DNA of 64,000 bases from Aphrophora alni (lineage: Eukaryota; Arthropoda; Insecta; Hemiptera; Aphrophoridae): assembly GCA_963513935.1 (NCBI GenBank), contig OY740767.1, forward strand, positions 83,812,060-83,876,059, in the 5' to 3' direction. The position numbers and the translations under genes were made by a program. Below, piece after piece: positions 25,901-40,900 of this stretch; the first letter of the stretch is position 1; the number at the start of each line of letters is the position of its first letter. Under the pieces are notes generated by a model that worked only from the letters and a program-made list of their open reading frames with translations, did not search any database and was not told the DNA's origin.

Positions 25901-28900
25901 AAAAGTTTTTATTTTTTTGATATTGTAGCAATTTTTTATGAAAGTCAATTTTCCCATGATCTAATTAACACTGGTTTCGTCAAAATTTAATAATTGGTGA
26001 TTACTTATATTTCAATTTTTTTATGATGGACTAATTTGTATGAATGAAACTGTCTCTTGTTATTCTTTTTCCTTCCTTTTTTTGAAGCAGGGAACTAATT
26101 TGCCATTCATTATTTGTATACAACTTATCAAACTTACAAAGTTGAAATAGTAAATTAAAATTTTTAAATGGTCTTATCAATTACCTTTTTTTTGAGTCAC
26201 CACTGTCTTGTTACTTCAATAGATTTACAAGCAAGTACGAAACTTAGAACAATAATGAAGACTATTGTAAATCTTCTTAATTATAATTGTAAATACAAAT
26301 GTAAGAGTATTGAAATTAGTAAATCTTGGGTTTGATTGTACAGTACTTGTTTGTTTATAAGAGTCTTTATAGCCTAATAAAATTATTGTTTATTACCATA
26401 TTAGTACAACATTATAATCAAGTTTGTAAAATTATAACAACCAATATAAATGCATAACATAAGAAAACAAATGCAAGTATTTTTGTACACCCTCAGAGAC
26501 TATACAAATGTAATAGTACAGTATTGAAATTAGTAAATATTGGGTCTTGATTGTTGTACAATGTTTGTTTGTTTACAAGAGTCTTTATAGCCAAATAAAA
26601 TTATTGTTTATTACCATATTAGTACAACATTATAATCAAGTTTGTAAAATTATAACAACCAATAAAAATGCATAACATAAGAAAACAAATGCAAGTATTT
26701 TTGTACACCCTCTTAGACTATACAAATGTAATTAGACAGTACATTCTTTCTTTAACTATATGGAATTATGGAACACAAATTACAATTTGTAATGAAGAAA
26801 CAACTTACAAGGATAATTTCATTAAGTAGTGATTTCTCCACAGGTGGAAGGAATGTCCTAAAGAGTGATTCTAATGCTGTGTACAGGAGCTTGACACCAA
26901 GGACTAAAAGCTCAATGAGGAGCAGACTAGCAGTTGACATCGATTTTATCCATGTTTTCCTATTTACAAAAAAATATTTTACAATTAATTTTTCATACCA
27001 CCTTTAACTTGGCTATTTATTTATCTATAATATCCAATACAGATAAATTTCTATAATATTTTAAAATATATATAAGAAGGTAAACAACAGATATAAATAT
27101 AATATCTGTTATATTATATTTATTTATTATATTATTTTTGATTTTTGAATGCAGTGTAGATCTTGAAATTTCTCTATGAAATTTGGAGTAGTAAACCTTC
27201 AAAACTTGTGCAGGTTCATGTCTGCTTGGCTGTGTTTTTTTCAATTTCAATGTGTGCATTATGTTACTTCCCATCTTCATTAGTCTAATGGGTAATAAAG
27301 ATTACATTATATATATATATGGCTTAGATATGCTAGAGTTAATTAATGCATCCCAAGCTATTAAAAGAATACAATTTTTAATGGTTGGGGCAGGATAATT
27401 GTCATATTTTTCTTATTAAAACTAAAAAATTTAACAATCTTATTGCAAATTTATAATTGCAAGTTCTTCAAACTATGAATTAGAAATCATCACGAGAAAA
27501 TGTTATTGTATTTTATTTTCTCATTTTAAATCATCTTGAGTAAAAAAATTCCCCTTATGAAATTACAAAAATTTGATTTATTCTAAATCAATATTTGGTC
27601 AAATCCTCTAAATTTTCCATAAAACCTGTTTTTGACATGTCCACCCAAAAGTCCTGGATCAGTTTATGTTGGTGTTATAAAAGGCATATTTTTTTATCTG
27701 AACATGGCCTATTGATTTTTGTTTAATTTTGATATAAGTATAAAAGCTAATAACACAAAGCCATGTACCCAAATTAAATTTAATAAAAAATATATATGGT
27801 TTAAAAATAATCAGCAAATATATATGAAATAGCTCTGCGAAGAGACCACACATGCATTTCTTGATTTATTGCACCATTTGCTCTCTTGAGGGGGTGTGAG
27901 TGTGGTTTCAAGTGTGGACTTACATGCCTCCATGTGGTGCAGAGTGGGTAATGTACTGATGTGGCTCAAATTTGTGATGCAGCATCAATGTGGTGAAAGT
28001 GTTAGATTTTATCCAACCCAAGCCATGGTGGAGCAGCATATACCGATGGCTAAGGGGGAGCTTAGTCTTGAATATGGGAATTTTGGATACCAGGTAATCT
28101 CCAGGTTTCAACCTAACCTTATATGCAGGGTTCTGTATGGGCAGACGTTTATGTCCCTAGCTACTAACTCGTGGGACTTTTTATGGACTTAAAAAACCAA
28201 AAAAGTAGATGACCTTGAGGAGCTTTGGAAAAGTCAACTCAAGATGAAGTAACGAGATGGAAGTGGAGGAAATAAGGGCTGAGAATAACTCTGTGGACTC
28301 TACTCTCCAACCTCTGCACTCAGGGACTGCCAAAATATCCTGTTGTAGAGAAACATCTCCAATCCTAAGAAGGATGAGGGTAGTTCAAGCAAACCTTCAT
28401 CGTCTTAAGGTGCCAACCGTTGTCTTACAGAGCCTGCTTGAGCAGGAACAAGTAGATGTCACCCTAATACACAAAGCATGTATGACTGTTGACAGAATTG
28501 CAGGGCTATCAAATTGGAGGTAAATTAGTATATGATAAATCTACTAATAAACCTATAACCTGTATAGTAGTTCAGAATAACTTTGAGATAATTGTGTTAT
28601 CTTCTTTATGTTCCAGAGATATATCAGTGGTAAGCACTGACCTAAGTGTGTGCTCAAAAACTTAGATCTGATTTTCACTTCCACTAACTTCCCACATGAT
28701 CCAGCAGACAATCCACCACCTGTAATCTTCAAGAAAGTGGTAAAGCACTATGTACATGGGGACATTGAACTCCTGGTGTGACTAGATACCAATGCACATC
28801 ACACAGTATGGGGAAGCAGTGATATACCAACAATAGAGGTGAGTGTTTACTTTCTTATATTGTAGCATTTAATCTTTATATTTTGAACAAAGGAAATACA

Positions 28901-31900
28901 CGTACCTTTGTTACTAAGACTAGAGAAGTGAGGTTTTGGTTCCTAACCCTTAGAACCTATGGTATATACAATGTAAATGGTATGTGTCAGATGAGCTGTC
29001 TATGTCGGATCATAGACACATTATTGAAATGTGTCTTCAAGTAGAACTTCAAGTAGATAATATGTCAGTTAACACTTTTCAAAGTCTCAGGAACATGGGG
29101 GCATGGAGGAAAATCTAAAATTCAAGGCATGGAGGAAAATCTAAAAATCAAGTGTTTAACCTTCAAATATTTGGGAGATAGATTGGTAACTCATATGAAT
29201 TAGAGCTCACAGCGAGCAGGTTGACTAATATTGTTGTGAACTCCTTTCATTAAAATTGTCCTATTACACAGAGAGTGAATGGGGGTTAAGCCAAGTGGTG
29301 GACTCAATTACTTTCTGACCAAGGAGACAAGGCAGGAGGTTGTTTAATATAGCCAAATGTTATGGTAGATGGGAGGCTTATAAACTGCCCCTCACCAAGG
29401 ATAACAAAAAAGCAAAATGTGGAGAAAGTTCTGTGGGGAATTATATTGCACTGCCCAAGGAACAATCCGTGCCTCCACATTATTGCACTGCATCATAAGA
29501 TCCGTGCCTCCGATCCCCTACATCCAATGATGAGTCTTATAGGCCCAAGTGTTAAGTTTACAGAAGCTGGGAAGGAAACGTTTGAAGTCCTACTCAGAGG
29601 ATCCTTCCTAACTCCGGTTATCAAGAGAACAAATGGGGAGCCAGGGTCAGACATACCCATCATAGTTCCACTAGGAAGAACTAGTGTATCACAAATCAAA
29701 TAGTAAATATTAACAAAATTTGATGGGCTATTAATTCTTTTCACCCATTCAAATCACTTGGTCCAGATAGGATTTTTTTGGTTCTACTACAGAAAGGGGA
29801 AAGATACAACATACATTTACCCCATCCTGTGGAAACTATTCTGGGTTAGTCTAGCCACCAGGTACGTACCTCATGTGTGGAAGGCAGCCAGAGCAGTGTT
29901 CATACCTAAGCCAGAGCGCAGGACAAGGCTTATAGACAAATTACTTCTTTATTCTGAAGACACCATTAAATCTGGTAGAGAAACATATATGCAGGGTCAT
30001 GATTCCTTTGCTTATAAGAAACATGAGTTCCAGTTAGGTAAAGGGTGTGAGAGCATACTTCATAGTCATGGTACAAAGACTAGAAGCCACTCTCAGAAAC
30101 CGTGAATATGTCCTCGATGTCTTTCTTGTTATTGAGGTAGTTTTGACAATGCCTCCCATGATTCAATGGTCCAAGCCCTATCATATTATGGAGTTAATAC
30201 AACCATGTGCGAGTTTGTGGGGGCATGTTAAATGGGAGGACAGTTGGAGCTAATGTACTGGGAGAGGAGCTGGAGGCTGAGGTCACCAGAGGCTGTCCAC
30301 AGGGGAGGTGGGAGTTCTCTCTCCCCTTCTGTGGTGCCTGGTGGTTGACCCACTTCTGGACCTTCTCTCATTGGAGGGTTACTACACCCAAGGATATTTG
30401 GAAGTAGTGGTGGTGCTTATCCAAGGGAGGTTCGGGAATACAGTGGTAGACCCCATGAAAAGATCTCTGTCACTAGTAGAGGAAAGGTGTCACAAGGAAA
30501 TCTCTGGGTTAACCCTAATAAGACGACATTGATCCCATTTACAAGGAAGAAGTATACTCCAGATTTGAGTGATATTAAACTTTCTGGCACAAAAATTCCA
30601 AACTTGGACAAGGTCAAATATTTAGGTGTGGTATATCATATTTGGTATAACCTGGCATTCACACTTGAGGAGCACTATGGAAAAAACCAACAAATCGTTA
30701 ATGACATCAAGAAGGGGAGTAGTCAGAACCTAGTGATTAAGACCAGCCAGGATGTAATACATCTATCATATACGATCTATGATGTGCTATGGGGCAGGGT
30801 AGTGCGGTCGGTTAGGACCGAGTGGAGACAGGCCAAAATCTCTCGAACTAGGGTTAAGAGGATGTCATGTCTATGCACTACTTACTTGGAAATATTACTT
30901 TTGGTTCCTCCCATTGACCTGTTTATAATGGCAGAAACAAGAAAAGCACTCTACAGGCTGAGGTGCATCGGCACCTGGAAAAAACTCACATATGGAGTAC
31001 GCCAGAATTACGGGAAAAAATGGCCATCATGTTCTAAGTATGGATACTGATAAGATAGACACCAGATACTTGTTTTCAAGACCTTTTAAATTTAAATTTA
31101 CCCATGGGGACAAAAATAAAATTCTAGGATCTACAGGAAACCTGGTGTGGTACACTGATGATTCAAAAACTATGGTAGGAACTGATGCCGGGGTATATGG
31201 GCTAAGACCTAGTTGAAAGGTTTGTTTCCCTTTGTTACAATATGCCACAGTTTTTCAAATAGAGATTATAGCCATAAATGACTGTACACAGGAGAATTTG
31301 AGACGGGACTTTAAGAAACCCGCATTCACATGTATACATATTAGTCAGGCTGCAATTAATGCACTTGCAGGTACTACCATAAAATATAGTCTGGTATGGG
31401 AATGCTGAGAGAACCCCAATGCTTTATCCAAAGTAACGTTGCACTGGGTGCCGAGGCATAAGGGAGTTGAGAGTAACGAGAAGGCAGTCAATCTAGCTCT
31501 GCCTACAGGGCTCTGCATCAGAGTTTGTAGGACTTGAGTCAGCTGTAGGAATATCCGTGTGTCTGGCCAAAATGGATTCTGTCTAGTGAGTCTGTCTGGG
31601 CCAAGATATCTGGCCAAATGGGTTCATCTAAAATACCAGCAAAGATGGGAAAGCCTTAAGGGGCACTCCTATAGTAAATCAATACTTATGGACATCCCTT
31701 TGGGTAATCCTCATAGGACAATAATGATTCGAGTAAGTGACAACTCAGACAAATTACGGGATTTATTATGGACACTGTGGTCTGAGAGTGAACTTGTACA
31801 GAATAGCTTGTCATGGCGAAACTGTGTGTAGACTGTATGGGAAGGATGAGGAGACCACATAATTGTGAAGCCCTGACCATTAGGAGGCAAACGGTTTTTG

Positions 31901-34900
31901 GATTCCAAATTCCTGTGGAACTATCATTGTACAAGCTCATTTTCAAATTACGATCAGTCACATTCGTAAGGAGAATGAATTTGCTAAGGTAGAATGAGGT
32001 GGCTTTATTTGCACAATATGCCATCAGTATTGGTGCCAGGGTGGGTTAAAAACGCTCTTTAAATTCCAAATTAAATCAATCAATGAATATATGAAATAAA
32101 ATTTCAGAATAACTTCCATTTAATAAATAAACAAATCAAATTATCCTCAAATATTTAAAAGTTTTCCTTGGATAAGTTTAGAACAACAATGAAGAAAATG
32201 GATACTCATATTAAATATTAAACACTAAATTGTCACTTTGAGGGAAGGCGAACGCTTTAACGACTTTTTATGGTAAGCAGAAGTATTCTGCCCCACCAAA
32301 TGAACGGAAAATGTGTCCCGTCTTGTTTAGTCTAACGGGCATAAGGTAATTTCGTTTAGCATATAAGAAAAAAAAACAAGAAAAAATGAAGATATAACTT
32401 ATAAATAAAAACATCTGTGAACTGCAAGAGATGAGTTATTGTACGTGGTAGTAAGATAGATTAAGCATTCATTTTTTTTTTATTGCAAAGCACTAAAAAT
32501 GTAATAATTATTAGAGTCAATAATTGAACGCATTCCTTCAGTCTCCCACAAATTAAACAATATTTGAGCACATCGGTTTTATCGTACTTTGAGACAATAC
32601 AGTCTGCTTTGGATCTCGAAATGGATATTTATAAAAAGAATAAAAATCCTGCATTATCTTCATTCTACTTTTTTACTAAAAAATATAAGTGTAAGATTAT
32701 TAAATTAATAAGACCTACGTTGAAACCACAGGTAGATTGCTATGCATCTACAGTTCAACGGCCGTTACGTTTAGTCTAGTTGGCCTACATACACGTGCTG
32801 CTGTTTGGGGTTTTCAAGGTAAACTAGATAAGAACTGCTAGATAGGTTCATGGGCATTATTACTCAATACTGCAGTTGGGGTTCTACTTATCGTTTGTTG
32901 CAGGACCGGTCCGTGTGCCCTTGAGTGACAGAAATCTACGAGTATTTCAGTGGTGTCTTCACCTATATTTAGAAATACTATAAGTGTGTAATCTAGAGAC
33001 AAATTAAATATTAGATGACCATTTCAACATAAGTGTTAAATAAGTAGAAAATAATAATAATTATTAAACAGTGTAGAGTCTACACTGCAATACAGCTATA
33101 AAGAGTCTACAGAGGTAGCAGGAACTTTCACAGGTGACGACATCCATCAACAGAATTCCACTGAAACAATCATGCTTCCGTTATAAAACAGATTTTTAAC
33201 TCTACCTTATTTCAACTTATTGTAACTGATAACAATTTCAAAATTATTTAAATTCCGAATGTCTTTACATTTTTTTTTACTATGTATTTTCATTTTTAGA
33301 ATAATAATAATTTAAAAAAATCAAACCGCTAATGATTAGACTAAATAAATTAATATTTTAACAGATTCAAAATATTTGTATGTTCTACCTTTTAAACGAT
33401 ATTTTGTAAATAGTTTTAAGATCATTACTATTCTAGTAATTTGTTATGTATTTAACATTAAGGGCTCGAAATCCAAGTTGGCCTGCAAAACCGTAAGGTT
33501 AGCTTTGTTAATTTTTTAAACAGTAACTTTCTTCTTTTATTTCGGAGGCTATATTTACATGCAACTATTAATCCTTATATTATAAACAATTTCAATTTAA
33601 ATCGTTAAAACTAGCTTTGAACTACAATTTTCAATGATGCTGCCAATGGTTCATTTTCATAAGTTTTTTTCTGTTACTTCTTATCTATTCTGAATTTCAG
33701 ATATGTGGTACAATAAAGATTTTAGAAGTTGCAGGTCAATTTTGAGAAAACCTATTTAGAGTGTTGTTGTCTTGCGACAAAAACTTTTAAATTTCAGTAA
33801 AGGGCATTACTATTGTACTTCCATACATAGCCTATGAGCAACAACAACAACAACAACAAAAAACCCAAAATACTTATCTAACATAGATTGGCTTCTGAGA
33901 AATATAGGTCTAAATATACATATTTATAAAAGACAAGCACAGACATTTAATTTTAAAACTAACTTGTTATGTACTCAAAGGACCTAAAATGAATATTGCT
34001 ATCAAATGAAGAAGTACACTCATTACATGCATCGATAAATTACAAATTTGAAATTTAATATTCATCACACAAAGAATGCAAACAAATCTTAAAAAAAGAA
34101 AATTGCTATCAATAAATAAGGAAACATATCAGATTAGCTTGAACTGATATACAGAAATAGTTTTCACACGCACTTACAGAAATAGTATGATCTGACTTTT
34201 ATAAAACGAACATAAAAAACACCGAAATGTGCTGCTATATTCTACACCATGTCAAGGGGTTTTTTCCCCCCATTTCTTTAAACAGGTTTTTTAATCGTAC
34301 CATGAATGATTTTCAGCTTCATTTTTGTACTTCCACAGTTATTGAATCATAAAAAAAATTAAGTTATCAAATTTTTGAAATTATTTTAAACATTGATTAG
34401 TCGAAATTTTAATATTTTTGCCTATTTCTTCATAACTTAAATGTTAATGGGATGGTAAACATTTTAGGATTGATAAGAGTTAAGTTTCACATGTAACATA
34501 TTATGATAACTTTTGTTGGTTTAATGACAGGTAGTTATTAATTTTATTTTACAATCAGGTACATACTCAGGCGAAGTAATTAGTAACAGTTCAGTAGTTA
34601 ACTTTAAGTTTGGATTTATTTTTGACGGAAAGAAAGAAATATGTCAGTTAACTAAGCAGAGACATTAAAGTGTTGAAAATTTAAGAATGAGACAGTTTTA
34701 TTTTGAAGTAGTATAAACTTATACTACTTACAGACTTATAGGAAGTAGTATAATAGACAGTATTGGAAGTAATAATAATTAACAAGGGATGTACTTTTAT
34801 TAACTCATACAAACAGAAATAAAGTAAATAACATGTAGGATTACTTAAGAGTTTCTAGAGAAAACTAAATTTTTTAAATATTTCTGATAATTTTTAAATA

Positions 34901-37900
34901 TTATCTTAGAATTACACTCTTAAATATCTTCAAGCCATACAAAAAGTCGTGCAACATTGTTAAACATGTGTTTAAGTAAATAATAATACTAAAGTTTAAA
35001 ATGTGTTGAAAAACGTACTGAACTGTTGGCACTACTGAGCCAATATAGGCAGCATCGGTACAAAGGGCGACAAACATCCTATTGTTGTTTTAACGATAGA
35101 AACAGAGAACGTAAACAGGTGAATCTGAGCCTTGCGGCGTACCTTCACAATCAATATTTAGTTTTAACAACAGATATCTTGATGTATCACAACGTGTTGA
35201 TCATAATAACATTGTGTTTCTTTAATTTATAACTTATTATAATGCAATAAGACTAGACGTTATGTAATCGAATAATGATTCAAGACATACATTATTTTTA
35301 TAATATAGTTATTATCATGACTAAGGAGTCATTGAAGATTTCAAAACCGGTTATATATTGCGATAGAGCACAAACACACTTAAATTGATGTAACTGTATT
35401 ATTGAGTAATTTACAAATTAAAAATACTCTGAAATATTGACATAAAAGGACGCGAATTTATATTATCACTGTTGTATAAATTCACCTAACGTAGTGATTT
35501 ACAAAATTGTACAAAATAAGTTATTACAAGTTCAAAATATAGGACTTATAAATAAGATGTAACTACCGAAATAGTGTTTCAAACAGCAGTCATTTTGAAA
35601 TTTCACGACCATATTTATCCCTATCAGTCACGGAGTCTTTTACAGAGGACGCTGCTTAAATGCAAGTTGTAAGCCTTAACTAATATTAACATATAATGAT
35701 AGTTATATCATTTAAAATATAGCTTTAAAGTGGACGTTTCTAAGCTTATCTGGAATTTCTGTGACAGCCGGTTCGACTTTCTATTAAAAAAAAAAAAATA
35801 AGATAGATTTTTGCAGACACAAAACTGAAATATTTCTTTCTTATAGAGAGGTTTTCGGAGGACAATGTGACTGGCACACCTGTTATTTCTAGGTTAGTAT
35901 TTTGTGAAGTGTTAACTGATTGAAATAAGCTTGTGGAAACAAAGTGGACTGTTTGGATTCAATCATAACATGTTTTTCTAAAAACATGAAATATTATCAA
36001 AAAATTAGTGTGGACCATATACCAAACTTCGGATTTTTAGGTTAAGAATTGAAAAGCGGTAGTAAATACGATATCGTATTCAACAATTAATTTTTTAAAC
36101 CTATCTTACGTTCTAAAGTCGATTGAAATTTAACTAAAATTCCGACTACTAGAACTGTTTATTATAGAAATGGCTTACGGTACCAATTTGTTATAGTAGA
36201 AATCTTGTTTGGGTATTATTAGATGCAAATTTAACGTTAGACATTAGTAACTTAAAGGTAAAAATTTATCGTGAGGGATTACATGGTCTGGGGTGTTGGT
36301 GTTTATAGGAAGAATTTCGCTATTTCTACGTTGTCTATGAAATGAGGGCCGATGAGGCTATTAACATTATTGTTTACGGTTTTGTTAGCTAGAAAATCGA
36401 CATTTAAAATTTTAGTCGGCTCAAAAATCTCATTTTGTATAAGGTTAGGACTATCTAGCTCTTCCTTAACCTAAATTCAAAGAGGAAGAACAAGAGTCAA
36501 AGACAGACAGATAAAAAGAGATTATAATCATATTAGGACAAATCAGATAACTAATAAATCTAAGTGTTGCAATATAAAACAAAGTTTCAACTTGACTAAT
36601 ATTTGGTCACGAATCTTCGGTTTATTTACAGTCTGATGGACAACTTAATGGTTAATAGTAGACGATTAAAATCTTCATTGAACTTTTTTTAAAATAAAAA
36701 ATTGAGAAATTAACGAAGATCCGTAGGAAATTAGAGTTAGCGAATAAATTGAAAGAAACTATGGAACCTGAATTATTTAATAGATTAAGAGTTAGTAGTT
36801 TGCTGTCGAAGATGTGAAATTATTATCTAAATTTAAAGAGCTCTGTGTGATTATTAGTAGTCTATGCCTGTCGCTTTAATTTCGAAATTCTAAAACAATT
36901 CTGTTTTAATTTGTAGTCTACTTTTGGTAATTGTTTAACAATCTAAAGAGGTATACAACTTCTCAATTTGATTGATTGTGGCCCAAAAATTACACTGAAA
37001 TATAAAGTTCGAATATTGTTTTTTATCAAAAATATTATGGAGCTTGAAGCTAACATAATAAATATGTTTTACAAACATTATCAAATCAATTAGTCTAAGA
37101 TTACATTAAAACAACGGTTTCAATTTTCAAGCAATTACAAAATTTCATATTTTAAATTAATATTCAGTATAAGATTTCAATTCAATTTGTGTTTAATTTG
37201 CATATAAATTTTAAAAAATATAAAAAACAAAAATATTAATTATATTCAGTTGATTTTCAATAAGGTGTTAAAAATTAGTATTTTATACGATTTACACTAT
37301 TGACCGAAGGTACTTGTTAGAACTCCATTTTAATGAATAAAACAAACACAATATTTAGTAAATTCTACAATTTTATTGAGTCTTGCCGACCATGGTTTCG
37401 CCAGCAACGGCATTTACAAGGCAGCTTAACAAAGACTATAAAGTCTAAAGTCTTTCTGTGGCCAGGCGACTTCAAGAAAGTAGTGTTATACACAAATACG
37501 AGGTTTAAAAAAAACTGTGTAACAACGCTTTTAAACTAACTATTGAATAAGACCCATTGAATTCATACAAGTGAGTATAATTTAAAATTTAATACAAGGC
37601 CAAAGAAACCAACTTTGTAAAATTATATTTAGAAGATCTGCTTGTATTATTCTTACTTCTTGTGCGTGTATCTAGTATCAGGTGATACCAACCACACGGT
37701 GTCTCTCATAAACATTTCTGGCCAGTCTCCAAAAGATGGTGTTCGTCAGTATCCTATTAAGGGTGCAATCCTTTTCTAACATGGTTCTCAACATATTCCC
37801 GGCAGCACTCCCTGGACCAGGGCACTGAAGAAGGATGTGCTGGAGAGTCTCCTCTTGTTCTTGACAAACCAAATAGACCCGCGATTCAGCCAGTCCAAAA

Positions 37901-40900
37901 CGGAAAAGATATGCCAGAGTCACAATGTGCCCAGTTCTTGCCTTAGATGCAAACGTGGAAATTGATCGGGGGATTCCTTTGTAAGTTGCCATATTGTTTG
38001 GCTTTCTTTGTATTGAATGGAGATGACGACCATTTTTTCCATTGTTCCATTTTCCCTGTAGAGTTCTGTTACAAAGAGCAATGCTGGCACTCAGTGACAG
38101 ACTGCTCAGGGGAATCGGGCCCAAGTCGGCGGCTGTCCTAGCTATCCTGTCCGCCTCCTCATTTACCCGTAGACCACAGTGCCCAGAAACCTATTTAAAC
38201 CAAAAGTTTCGGTTCTTTAATTTTCAAGCATAAGACGGATGTCGCTTGTTCTGTGATAGTAATCTGATGTTCTGTACTGTTTCAAGAGCTGCAGTGCACT
38301 CATGGAGTCACTGAAGAAGCAGACATCTCGCCGATCCACACCCGCTATGTGAGCTATGGCCGCATCTATAGCCAGCAATTCTACGTCCGTGCTTGATGCA
38401 GAATGCCCGGGAACACAGAACGATTCACCAGCATGCATTATACTGTAGACTGCATGATGCCATCCATCAACTTTTATTCTTTTTTTGCAGTAAAAGCCAT
38501 AGATAAATCTGGGAATGTTTTGTGTAGAATAAAGTTCAATATTAAATCCAAAAATCTGCGTAGAATATTAACTGTTAGAAGTTGGGAAGTTAAAGTCCAA
38601 TAATTTCTTAATAATGTTGATGAGATAAAATTTAAAACATGATTTTGTGAATATCTATAGGTCAAAAGGAAACTTGTTTTGACTTTGTGCAGACTATTTA
38701 ACCAAATATTCAAGTTATGGGAGGGAGGGCGTAACAGTAAAATGTAAAACTAATATGCAAATTAAAAGTATTCTAAGAGAATAACATTAACACAAACTAA
38801 TTTTAAGTTAAGCTCCTAATCCAAAATTACTTGGAAGAATGTTTCAGTTTTCTGTAACTGTACTGAGGAATCCCTACGTTTCAGTTCTCTCAATGGAGTG
38901 TCTTTACCACTGCTTTACACATCTAATTTCCTCTAATTTGTTTCTTCTAATATTAAGAACTGTTATCTCTTACCTCACTAAACAAGTTGATGATGCATGA
39001 AATGTAAATACATAATAGGATAAAGGAAAACAATAATAGGAAATTTTACAGAATCGTTCCCAGTATTGTTGGAACTGAAAATTGTGGGAACTTATTTCAG
39101 TCCATTTTGGATCCGGGTCATGATTTTAAAATTTGCTTTTCAATCTTTATAAAAGATTTACAAAATTATGAATTATAAAGTACCAATTCTCAGGCTTCCT
39201 TTTCTCTTTTCTCACGGTATTACGTTTGTTATAATCACCAATGGAGATAATTTTCTTACTTTTACAGACTTTATATTTACAAAACTACCTAAATCAGCTT
39301 TTTACAGGTTAGATTCTCTCGTGCATGTACTTTTAGTCGGCATACAAATAATTACTCCTTACTCTTCAATTGTACTTTTTATTACGTAAGAATAATTCAA
39401 ATGTCGTGTTAATAAAGTCGTCTCTACGTTGTATATTGCTTCACGTCAATTAAATTTAAAAGTCGAACATGCAACAGATTTTCTGAAACCGACTGGTTGA
39501 ATTTAGTTGAAGCTAGGAATTACAAATTTCCCGTTGCGATATGGCACTTGTATCATTGTGCAAGGAGACGACATTCCAGACCAATAGCCATTGCATAAAT
39601 GTCGGAGGTCTCAACCTATGACTTTCACATGACGTAATGTTTCTGTTTTGTATAAAATTTCAACGGGTCAGCATTTAAGATACCTGTTATACAAACAAAG
39701 AATGGCGATTGATAGAGACAAGGCCGAACTTGTTTCCAAAACATGATTTTGAATCCAGTAAATAAGTCATAAAATTTCAAAAAGGAGTGGCGTTTATAGG
39801 TCTAGTAAAACTTTCGTTTGTTCGGTAATCGGTAACCTCACGGTTGAGGCGAACTGGAATGATGACTTGATTACACGTATCAGTAGATTGTAATTCTTAT
39901 TATTAGGTTCCTGATATCTTTCTAAATTATTTCATAGATTTTAATAGTGTTTGATTTTAAACTGGATGTCCGTTGTCTTTTCACGGCTCTATATTTCATA
40001 CGAATGGACAGATTTTAAGCCGTCATAAAAAATATAATTTTCTAAAAATCATCTAAAACGATTGAGATCAAGTTTGCTAAAATATAGCATTTAAAAACAG
40101 AAATAACATATATTCGGCGTAATCTCCCACAAAATGTAGGATCGGGAGCTATCGTTAAAAAACAAAATAAAATTACGCTTCAGAAATAATTTCAAAGTAA
40201 GGAAATAAATCTTTTTCGATATACTCTAGGACGAGTTTATGACACAAATGATGAAATTATTTGCATAATAATTTCAAAAAAACAATGAACCTGGTGTTTA
40301 TTGTATTATATATTTATATATTTTAATATATAAATACATTCGGAAATATAGTCTATATTTTAAATTTGACAAAATGTTAACCCTTCTATCCCATAGTTAT
40401 TATTTTCCATTGTAAAATTATTATAGCGAAAATTTTAGTAGGGACATGGCAACAAATATTATTTTTGGTTTTGTGGGTAGGTGTGTGAAACAAATGCAAT
40501 GTTTTTTGCATCGGTAATTCATTTTACTGACCTTGTATAGAAATAAGGACATGAACGTAGCGAGCGAGTATTATTTGTAAATGTCTATCTGAATTCGACA
40601 TAAAAAGTAGAGACCATATTGATGAATAAATTATTTAATCTTCTTAAAATCTACAATAAATTTATTACACGTATTAAATTGGCTTTCGAAGTGCAACGAA
40701 TGTGCAAAATATATGCGGACGACTTGCTAGTAATATGCAGTGTGTGAACTTTCACTACATTTTCTCGTGAATTTATTAGACTTTGTAGGAGTACTGGCTG
40801 CAGGTTACCACACATATTGGACATAACTGACTTGAAGTAGGTAATATATCAACAGTAATCACCGTATTAAAAGATACGGTTAAAGGACGTACATTCCCTG

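Larger units (their letters stand above)
24278..26808. other. Intron 2
   Basis: It holds copy C of the dispersed repeat and a 214-bp tandem duplication close to exon 2. The rest is AT-rich with nothing recognised. Confidence 0.5.
27890..32060 (+). mobile_element. Nearly full-length decayed non-LTR retrotransposon (LINE)
   Basis: A 4.2-kb element read on plus, with many frameshifts. Order: an unassigned 5' region (about 27896-28200), an AP-endonuclease domain from 28371 ([20 protein letters not shown]) through [14 protein letters not shown] at 28780-28820 and MSDHRHII near 29005, reverse transcriptase (about 29700-30650), RNase H (31130-31500) and a C-terminal Cys motif (about 31826). The order EN-RT-RNase H fits I/LOA-type clades rather than Jockey sensu stricto. 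It cannot be active: the catalytic Glu of the LIQEP motif is Lys (LIHKA), and the RT YADD box reads YLEV. It sits in intron 1, antisense to the host gene. Confidence 0.85.

Noticed and set aside
27920..28111. Minus-strand frame over the 5' part of the LINE
   Set aside because: It is antisense to the LINE, which reads on plus; no independent signal.
29493..29744. Minus-strand frame within the LINE
   Set aside because: Shadow of the plus-strand LINE ORF2.
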